A stretch of 64,000 bases of DNA, taken from CALSMU01 sp965230225 (GTDB lineage Bacteria > Bacteroidota > Bacteroidia > Flavobacteriales_D > Parvicellaceae). Location of the stretch: positions 310,001-374,000 of the forward strand of contig CBDDKM010000002.1 in NCBI GenBank assembly GCA_965230225.1, given 5' to 3'. Positions 9,400-16,877 of this stretch are shown piece by piece (positions within the stretch are counted from its first letter, which is position 1; every line of letters starts with the position of its first letter). A model generated the notes under the pieces. It saw only the letters and a list, made by a program, of their open reading frames with translations, ran no database searches and was not told the origin of the DNA. Both the position numbers and the translations under genes were made by a program.

Positions 9400-12300
9400 T
9401 TAATCTTCGTGACTGGTTGATATTCTTCCCTCCTGAATGCTCTTGATTCCTTCGGCGGTCTCTTTCTTGATCAGCACCAGGTTACCCTCATCATCATAAA
9501 TGTAAATGGTGGCAAAATTGTTCGCATCCAATTCAGCTTCCAGTTTGTAATTATTCTGGTTGTATACATAGCTCGTCATGTTCCCTTTGTAAGGGTGGAT
9601 ACGCAAATCATCAAAGTATACATCTCCAGTACTATTGTTCTGGAATACCACATCGATCTTGTTTAACAACTCAGGCAATTCTATTTCGCCATAAATTCGT
9701 TGCCATCCTTCGATCACTTTTCCGGATGGAGATAGTGGTACTGTTACCGTAGATTGTCCATCTTCGTATACATTGACCTTTAACACCACATCGTTGTAAG
9801 TGTAACTCTCGGTAGCTTCTTTTACCCAGGCACTGAATACGTACTTGTATTTTAGTGCTCCACGCATTGGTCCGAACTCTCCGATACAATCACATCCCTC
9901 CACCGTATAGTATGGGCTTGAACCGCTAGTAAATGTTGGTGAGTGATTCAAACAAGAATCTCCAATGGTATCGATGGCTACTGTAAGCGAGGTTCCGGTA
10001 GTTAATTTCAGTGAATAATCTCCCGTGTGGGCAATTTGATCTTCCAAAGAGGTAATGCTTGCTCCAGCAGTTCCGTCCACATCGATCACAAAATGATCAT
10101 CGGTACATTCTCTTGGGTAATCTTCAAAACCATCGAACACCATCTCCGTGTAGCGCATATTGGCTCCAACGGCTACCACCAATGAATTGGCATATCCATA
10201 AAGGGCTGCTGAATATCTTCCTAGTGCATCTTTCTCCTCCAATTCAAATCCGTAAGGAGAAAACTTGGTTACTTCTCCGGCTTTGATCCATTTACTGCTT
10301 GAAGAAGATGGACTCGCCCAGTTAAACTGCGCATAGTCCTCATAGTAACCATCGGTTTGCTCATTATCGTCGTAAACACGATCCGTTTTATAAGCATAAG
10401 ATGATTTTACGCGCCAATGACCTTTTACTCCGTTGACAAATGGGTTGGCAGCATCGCCAATGGCATTGTCCAATGGGTTTCGGCTATCCTCCTTGCTACA
10501 ACCTTCGCAGTCCAGTTGCCATTCATCAGACAGCTCTACTGCAGAAGCAGATAGGATCTTGTCTTTGGTAAATGTGGTAGCACTGCTGTGGGTATCTTCA
10601 TCAAACCCACTAAGCTCTCTAAAGCTCTCCGATCCAATGCTCGCTAGCAGCATGTTGCGCTCTACAGGACGTACCATGTGAACATCTATACTTCCTGTAT
10701 AGGTACTTGTGGCACTTCCGTTATTGGTGATACATTTAATCGTATTGTTCCCCGTATGTACATCAATAACGTGAGCTAATTCTCCAGTTTCTGAACTAGT
10801 ATAATACAGATATACTTCATCTCCAACCGAATACTCCGAAGCATCATGTCCGGCATCCAGATTAACTATCCCTCCTGTAGAAATGTTGGTTGCATCACCT
10901 CCCCCATGATAACGATCGTACACAGCTCCCGTTCCACCATACTCCCAGTATGCTGGGATGTTATAGGCATACAATGGGTCACTAAACTCATTCGTTACCT
11001 TCGTTAACAGGGCATTCCCTGTATATGGATCAAAGGCCATGTTTTCAGTCTCTATTCGGCTGGCATCCGTAGTTACCACCGTTTTCTTTAATATTCCTGA
11101 ACGGTGGATGACTTTATTGGTCACCACCGATTTGTGGCTCACCTCACTGGTGTAAAACTGTGGTAATGGAATCGGAATTGGGATATAAGGCGCTGCTGTT
11201 ATCACTCCAAACTCCAGGTTCAGGTTCACTCCTTTGGTTACTCCAGAGTTCTTATTCTCATTTCTGTCGATGTGAATATCCACCGTTTGGGCCATGATGG
11301 CACTTTGGTACTCTCCATTATCCGTAAGCACCTGAACTTCGTTGTCCAGCTTGTTCACCTTATCATCCGAAAAGGCTTCTTTAGTCTGATAAATGTATTC
11401 CGTTCTGGTAATCAAGCTTCCAGGACTAGACACCCTTTTACCACCTACATCACTGTATTCTCTGGTATAAGACTCCACCTTTTTCATCTTACCTGCCATA
11501 TCGTTGAGTACAATGGAGTACCCCTGGCTCTTAGCTCGCTTTGCGCGATAATCAATCGTGATTCCAGGAATTGGCACAATCCTGAACATGTTCGGCTCTG
11601 CTTCTATCGCTGTAGCATCACAATACACCGGGAAATCTTTACCGGTATAAAATTCATACACCGCAATTGGAGCACTGTTAGCTGCCAAATGAATTTCATC
11701 TGTCCCATCTACTCCCTCACTGTTCCTGATATCCTGAGCCTTATCCGCCTCTTCAGGAGCTATACTACTCACTGTTACTTTGCTATAACCCACTGACTGA
11801 CCAGGGTAATAAGAGTTTAAGATCGGAAGTACCGACATCAACGAATAAGCCGATGCCAATGGAGTAGATTCAAAATAGGGTTCGTACTGTGTTAAGGCAT
11901 TTTCCTCTTTTCCTACACTTGGTTCATAAGCCACTCCACTACTGATCACATTTCCATCTTTATCGGTAGTGGTATAATCGTACTCCTGACCATAAACCGA
12001 TTCTGTGGCCCATCCATCACTCAAAGTAAACTTCTTTACTCGATCGCCTCCTCCGTATTTGACCCCATCAGGGTCCTGCAAGCGAATGATCGAACGCCCA
12101 TTTAACTCTACGTATTGGCCCCAACCTTGTGCCTTCGCCCAACGGTTGTAGCCGGCGATCATTCCTACTACATCATTTAAAGAATTAATTGCAATATGTG
12201 AAATAGAGACAATATTATCTACCGCTCCTTCATCTGTTACGGTATGATCATGTGCTATTTCTGACCTATTAATTCGCAAATGTTCAATTGCAGCCTTCTG

Positions 12301-15300
12301 AAATGGACTCATTTTAGGAGTTCCATCTTTGGTAACAGACACTGGTTTAACTGTTACATAACCCACATTATAATCTGTGGACCCATCCAACTTAACAGCT
12401 CCAAAAAACTTGAAATAGTTGCGATCTGATCCTGATCTAAGCTCCGCATAACCTTCTACATAATCTTTAAGTTTATCTTCTCCACTTGTCTCTTCCCTTA
12501 AATAAGTATAATTCTTAAAATACAAGTAATCCATATCCCCAACATACTGGTCTCTGATAATCGCGTTTACCTCTGCATCAGTGGCGCTGGATGAAATCTC
12601 CTCTTCCAACCTAAAATAAACACGAAAGATTCGATCCTTATAATTCGTACTGTTATCGTCATCAAAATTCGAAGCATTGGCCAACCTTACCGAAGAACTT
12701 CCCAAATTTCGAACTAAATCTTCCATCTCAATATCTGAAGAAACTTGTGTCATTATTCCATTATTCAGGTAATAATATGCGCGATCTGGTCCATAAGCTC
12801 CCGCTGTTTCAACATCTCCTATTCCTACAATGTCGAACATTCTGGTAGCTTTTTCCGCCTCGTTGTAAGCATAGTCATCCGATTCATACTCTACATTGAA
12901 AACTCCACCTGTAGGAAGATTTACCGATTTTAAACACCATACTCCAGCATCTGGTCGTGATGTTGAACCTGTAGTACTACCATTATTATCCATATACTCT
13001 TCTTCTCCCTGTTCTGAATAAGGAAAGTTAACGTATGGATAATAACAACTACCTGCTGTATACTGATCATTGTTTTTGTAATTCCCCCAACGGTCTACAT
13101 TTCTAGAATTGTAATCAGGATTACTGGTACCCGTTGAAGCATCGTAATCGAATGTATATGGACTTAATTCTCCTCTTGTGGAATTCTCATAGGTAAACCA
13201 AACCTTCTCCAGGGTTAATTTCCCTCCTTGATCACTCGACTCATGAGAATCTAGAGTTCCTCCGGTTGGATTATTCAGCACTCCCTTACACAAATCGTAA
13301 TTGTATTTAAAATGAACTGTTTGAAGCGGAATCGCTGATGTATTCACATCCCCATTTTCATCATAATATTCTTTTTTAGTGTATAGTTTAATAGTGTTAA
13401 GTTTCTTCAACATATCTGTACCTGTACCATCAGCAGTTTTAGCATATTCGCTGGCCGCTTCGTAACCATCTTTTCGATCACTGGTCGCAAACACTGCTAT
13501 GTGAGTCTTTGTTTCAATCGTTTCGATGTAAAACACCTCTTTTTCTCCGTAAGTAAAGAAAGCCCTGTCATCATCATTATTTCCTGGGTTTCCTTCTGCA
13601 TACGTAGCTCCTTGAAACGGCATCCTCCATGAATAATCCGTAATAGCACGATCATAAGTAAACTTGGTCCAGTAACCTAAATCTCCCTCTGATGGTCCTT
13701 GAACACCGTCAATGTCTGCATAGTCTGAAGACAATACACTTGTTAGCAACCAGCTATGGGCATAATCTGGAATGATTGATTTATTAAAATACTCATGGGC
13801 GGTTCCTACTCCTGGTGCTAAATAGTCATCCGCATCAACATCAACTATATTGGTGTTATAGTCTCTGGCTACATTATCTCCTAAGGACATGGACACATTA
13901 TTGTGCTTCTTATTATAAGCCGGTAACCCATAAATGTATCTTAACCCATCTTGCTGAGTGACCTGAATCTCCGAAATGTGATCATCTTTTTCGGTATCGG
14001 AAAATGACTTATTGGTCTCTTGATAATAACCAAATAGCTCTGCCTCTGTTTGAGATAAGGTACGAATCATTTTACCTCGCTCCTTGGTGGTTTTAGTGTA
14101 CTTCATATCGGTAGTTCCGGCATCATAGTCATTACCGTAGTACTCGTTGTAAGTAGTAAACTCATCGGTAATGGTGTAATGACCATCCAACCATTTCTCT
14201 ATAGCACTTCCTGTGGTTCCATTTTCATCATCTAACACTGGCTTAATGGCTTCATCTCCTGCCCAGGCACTTGTTAACTTATCGTTCCCCACTAAAGTCG
14301 CTGAATGCTCTCCATAGGTTTTAAAATATGGCTCGCGATCCGTAGCGCTTGTACCGAATGTAGCATTATTGTCCGTTACCCCATCAGACCAATCTCCAGA
14401 CGATTGTTTACTAATCCCTTTTACATAGTCTAGTCCCAAATGCCATTTTGCAGGGTGAGCTGCAACTGGGGAAGCTACTTCGACTCCTAGATTATAATTG
14501 GTGGAAACACTCTCCTTATAATTACTAGACAAAATACTTACAGAGTTTCTCATTGGACGAAAAGTTCCTCCTGTTCCCTGCCCTGTGTGCATGAAATGAT
14601 CATAGGTATAACGGGAAGGTGCTAAATACCTCGTTTTTTTTGTTTCTAAAATCCCTTCTCTTTCAAAATCCTTTAAATCGTCGCTTCCAGCTGATTCTTT
14701 ATACAAATAACCATACCCCTCAACTGATGATTCTCCATTATCTATTTCAAAGGAGGTATTGTAATGCCCTGAAATATTTAAATGTTTATTTGCTCCCCAT
14801 TTGGCAGTTCCCTTCATATCGCCAACCTTTACCGAAAAAGGAAATGACACTGATTTTGTTGGAATTCCTACGGAAGGCAAATTCCCAGTTGAAGCAACGC
14901 TTAGACTTGATGAAGCCAAATGTGAAAAACGAGTCGTTTCTGTCCTCTCATAATCTACCTCTTTTTCCTTATCTCTATTAACACCTGTTGTAAAACCAAT
15001 AGATTCTAATCCTTTTCTTGGAGAATAAGATAATGAAGTCCCGAATGATGTATGCAAAAATGATAAACTAGAATTAGCGGATATTCCTACACCCTCCTGC
15101 GAATCCAATGAAATCCCAAAACTTGCATCAACAAAATTTTGGCTTTTACCCAATTTTCGAATCCCAAGGTTCACACGGTAACCTAACCCTCTATAGTTAT
15201 TAAAATATAATTGCTGACTCGGTGAGATCCTCCACTCCGAATCATCCCAATCAGAAGTGGTAGAATAAGGAAAACCCCACCACTCTGAATCTTCTACTTT

Positions 15301-15750
15301 ACTTAAAAGACCATCCAGATTTAAGCTTGCACTCCAACTCTTACGCATGTGCTGCTCATACTCCACCTTATCTCCATTGAAATCATCCGGAAGACCTTGC
15401 ATGGATCGATTGATGGCTCCTACATTCAGGTTCCATCCCAATCCTACCCAACTGGCTTCCTGTTCCATTCCAACTCCACCATGATAAGCCAGGTTCAATG
15501 GATATCCTCCATTAGGACCGGGTACGGATAGCAACGGAATATTATACGTAAAATCTCCACTGTATAGATCCACCATATCACTCGTGGTGGCGGGCTCAAA
15601 ACTGCTGAACTCCTCCTGCCCCGGACCCGATGTAAGGGCATAGGACGTGGTTGGGTACATCAATTGAAATAATACCGTACACGCAGTAAAAGCAGCTATC
15701 GTCTTTGCTCTGCGAGATTCTCTAAATTTTAATGCACTAAATCTTTTCAT
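9400..15750 (-). CDS. Giant exported SpvB/TcB-like protein, partner of the RHS protein
   Basis: 2116 aa. A long basic N-terminus precedes a hydrophobic stretch ending in TTSYALTSG, a likely Sec signal peptide. Residues about 60-115 carry 'YSGDFTYNIPLLSVPGPNGG', 'LNLAYHGGVG' and 'WVGLGWNLNVGAINRSMQG'. This closely follows the SpvB/TcB opening signature (symmetrical 'G.f.y.iPl..ppG..g..p.L.L.Ys...G.G..G.GW.l....I.R'). The middle is a long beta-rich region with a few degenerate YD-like units. At about 1873-2045 there is a carbohydrate-binding-like jelly-roll ('TGDYSLKL', 'DVYFDDLRIHPY'), and the protein ends with a YD unit (YIYDDEGNLVLIKKE). In Tc toxins TcB and TcC together form the cocoon; here the TcB-like half and the RHS half are separate genes in one operon. 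No T9SS domain and no TcA gene are seen. Confidence 0.88.
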   Translation of the reverse strand: MKRFSALKFRESRRAKTIAAFTACTVLFQLMYPTTSYALTSGPGQEEFSSFEPATTSDMVDLYSGDFTYNIPLLSVPGPNGGYPLNLAYHGGVGMEQEASWVGLGWNLNVGAINRSMQGLPDDFNGDKVEYEQHMRKSWSASLNLDGLLSKVEDSEWWGFPYSTTSDWDDSEWRISPSQQLYFNNYRGLGYRVNLGIRKLGKSQNFVDASFGISLDSQEGVGISANSSLSFLHTSFGTSLSYSPRKGLESIGFTTGVNRDKEKEVDYERTETTRFSHLASSSLSVASTGNLPSVGIPTKSVSFPFSVKVGDMKGTAKWGANKHLNISGHYNTSFEIDNGESSVEGYGYLYKESAGSDDLKDFEREGILETKKTRYLAPSRYTYDHFMHTGQGTGGTFRPMRNSVSILSSNYKESVSTNYNLGVEVASPVAAHPAKWHLGLDYVKGISKQSSGDWSDGVTDNNATFGTSATDREPYFKTYGEHSATLVGNDKLTSAWAGDEAIKPVLDDENGTTGSAIEKWLDGHYTITDEFTTYNEYYGNDYDAGTTDMKYTKTTKERGKMIRTLSQTEAELFGYYQETNKSFSDTEKDDHISEIQVTQQDGLRYIYGLPAYNKKHNNVSMSLGDNVARDYNTNIVDVDADDYLAPGVGTAHEYFNKSIIPDYAHSWLLTSVLSSDYADIDGVQGPSEGDLGYWTKFTYDRAITDYSWRMPFQGATYAEGNPGNNDDDRAFFTYGEKEVFYIETIETKTHIAVFATSDRKDGYEAASEYAKTADGTGTDMLKKLNTIKLYTKKEYYDENGDVNTSAIPLQTVHFKYNYDLCKGVLNNPTGGTLDSHESSDQGGKLTLEKVWFTYENSTRGELSPYTFDYDASTGTSNPDYNSRNVDRWGNYKNNDQYTAGSCYYPYVNFPYSEQGEEEYMDNNGSTTGSTSRPDAGVWCLKSVNLPTGGVFNVEYESDDYAYNEAEKATRMFDIVGIGDVETAGAYGPDRAYYYLNNGIMTQVSSDIEMEDLVRNLGSSSVRLANASNFDDDNSTNYKDRIFRVYFRLEEEISSSATDAEVNAIIRDQYVGDMDYLYFKNYTYLREETSGEDKLKDYVEGYAELRSGSDRNYFKFFGAVKLDGSTDYNVGYVTVKPVSVTKDGTPKMSPFQKAAIEHLRINRSEIAHDHTVTDEGAVDNIVSISHIAINSLNDVVGMIAGYNRWAKAQGWGQYVELNGRSIIRLQDPDGVKYGGGDRVKKFTLSDGWATESVYGQEYDYTTTDKDGNVISSGVAYEPSVGKEENALTQYEPYFESTPLASAYSLMSVLPILNSYYPGQSVGYSKVTVSSIAPEEADKAQDIRNSEGVDGTDEIHLAANSAPIAVYEFYTGKDFPVYCDATAIEAEPNMFRIVPIPGITIDYRAKRAKSQGYSIVLNDMAGKMKKVESYTREYSDVGGKRVSSPGSLITRTEYIYQTKEAFSDDKVNKLDNEVQVLTDNGEYQSAIMAQTVDIHIDRNENKNSGVTKGVNLNLEFGVITAAPYIPIPIPLPQFYTSEVSHKSVVTNKVIHRSGILKKTVVTTDASRIETENMAFDPYTGNALLTKVTNEFSDPLYAYNIPAYWEYGGTGAVYDRYHGGGDATNISTGGIVNLDAGHDASEYSVGDEVYLYYTSSETGELAHVIDVHTGNNTIKCITNNGSATSTYTGSIDVHMVRPVERNMLLASIGSESFRELSGFDEDTHSSATTFTKDKILSASAVELSDEWQLDCEGCSKEDSRNPLDNAIGDAANPFVNGVKGHWRVKSSYAYKTDRVYDDNEQTDGYYEDYAQFNWASPSSSSSKWIKAGEVTKFSPYGFELEEKDALGRYSAALYGYANSLVVAVGANMRYTEMVFDGFEDYPRECTDDHFVIDVDGTAGASITSLEDQIAHTGDYSLKLTTGTSLTVAIDTIGDSCLNHSPTFTSGSSPYYTVEGCDCIGEFGPMRGALKYKYVFSAWVKEATESYTYNDVVLKVNVYEDGQSTVTVPLSPSGKVIEGWQRIYGEIELPELLNKIDVVFQNNSTGDVYFDDLRIHPYKGNMTSYVYNQNNYKLEAELDANNFATIYIYDDEGNLVLIKKETAEGIKSIQEGRISTSHED

Positions 15751-15751
15751 A

Positions 15752-16351
15752 TCATATCGTGATAAGGTCAGGAATGCTTTCCTGTGATTCTTTTTCTATC
15801 GTAAATTTTATCCGACCGGCTCCAAATAACCGCTCTTCTAATACTATTTGTAATTCTTCCGGCTCCTCTGCCTTGCGTTCAAACCCCAATACAAAATCTA
15901 CATAAGGAGCTACTCCATGGGTTCGAACAAAATTGAACAGTTTACAAGGCAACGTGTCTGTAGCTGTGACCAGCTTAAAGTCCTCCTGCATGCCATAGGA
16001 ACAGTAATTCACTCGCTCGTAATATTCCTGCTCCTGAGTTAATCCGGTTAGCAATACATCTCCTTCTGTATTGCTCTGCATTCTAAAATTGAAGTAATAC
16101 ATTCCCTCCAGAGCCTTTTTACGTTCCTCTAACTTTTCCTGTGATAATTCATCTGTTCGCTCTTCGTTGGCCACTATGTATTCCAAAGGCTTATATTGCA
16201 ATGAGTAAGTCACATCACTCATCGTCTTTTCCACCTTTAATCCGTTGGATGCATCATTTACCCATTTCACATAGGCAGAGGGCTTTAATTGCTCTTTTCT
16301 TCCGCAACCAACCAGGGCCAACAACACGAATATGTAACTCAACTTTTTCAT
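15752..16351 (-). CDS. Lipoprotein of the RHS operon, unknown function
   Basis: 199 aa. The signal peptide ends in the lipobox LALVGC (Cys16), so the mature protein should be anchored in the inner or outer membrane from the periplasmic side. The rest is acidic and beta-rich with one paired-looking cysteine (YCSYG ... LPCKLF). It shares a TAATG junction (1-bp overlap) with the Skp-like gene before it and lies 1 bp ahead of the SpvB-like gene. I do not recognise the family. Strict operon membership suggests that it helps export, fold or hold the giant proteins. Confidence 0.85.
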   Translation of the reverse strand: MKKLSYIFVLLALVGCGRKEQLKPSAYVKWVNDASNGLKVEKTMSDVTYSLQYKPLEYIVANEERTDELSQEKLEERKKALEGMYYFNFRMQSNTEGDVLLTGLTQEQEYYERVNYCSYGMQEDFKLVTATDTLPCKLFNFVRTHGVAPYVDFVLGFERKAEEPEELQIVLEERLFGAGRIKFTIEKESQESIPDLITI

Positions 16352-16875
16352 TAGGCTCCTTTGTATTTTTCGTTGATAAAGGCAATTACCTCAGCCGTTA
16401 CATCTTCTCCTTCTGATGCGTACATCAAGTTTCCATTGCCATTGGCTCCAAACACGTAATCGTACTGTCCTTCTTCTCCAAAGGATTTGATGTACTCATT
16501 CATCTGGGTTGTAATTTGCTCGTGGTATTCTACTCTCAGTTGCTCATGACCTTTGTAAAAATCTTCCTCCAGGTAGTTGAACTGTTGTTTTAATTCTACA
16601 AACTGCTGCATCTGAGACTCATCATTGGTCTGCTCAATGCTCTTAGCCAAAAATTGTAATCGCAATTCTAAACTGTCCAATACAGCTGATTTTGAGGTAA
16701 CATATTGCTCCAGTTGTGCGTCCAGCTCCTTAGTCATTTCAAAAGAGGTATATACCTGAGCATTTTGAATATAAGCTACCTTCTTCTCCTGTACTTCAGG
16801 TTGATTCGTTCCAAAATAAATTACCAGGGCAATTAAGCCTGCTAACAATCCGATTATTGCTACTTTAAACTTCAT
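16351..16875 (-). CDS. Skp/OmpH-like periplasmic chaperone with membrane anchor
   Basis: 174 aa. An N-terminal hydrophobic helix (residues 5-23) has no clear cleavage site, so it may stay anchored. It is followed by the OmpH/Skp pattern: a beta start 'KVAYIQNAQVYTSFEMTKEL', a long coiled-coil hairpin (about 50-125, rich in Gln, Glu and Leu), then the closing strand 'YDYVFGANGNGNLMYAS' and a C-terminal 'EVIAFINEKYK'. Skp proteins are trimers that hold unfolded outer-membrane or secreted proteins in the periplasm. Bacteroidota normally carry skp next to bamA; this copy instead sits inside the RHS operon, which suggests a dedicated chaperone for the two giants. It lies 2 bp after the preceding gene and overlaps the lipoprotein gene by 1 bp. 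Confidence 0.88.
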   Translation of the reverse strand: MKFKVAIIGLLAGLIALVIYFGTNQPEVQEKKVAYIQNAQVYTSFEMTKELDAQLEQYVTSKSAVLDSLELRLQFLAKSIEQTNDESQMQQFVELKQQFNYLEEDFYKGHEQLRVEYHEQITTQMNEYIKSFGEEGQYDYVFGANGNGNLMYASEGEDVTAEVIAFINEKYKGA

Positions 16876-16877
16876 TT

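Noticed and set aside
11272..11796. 174-codon open frame on the plus strand inside the SpvB-like gene
   Set aside because: It lies fully opposite a clear 2116-codon coding frame, has no family features, and similar shadow frames occur along the whole gene.
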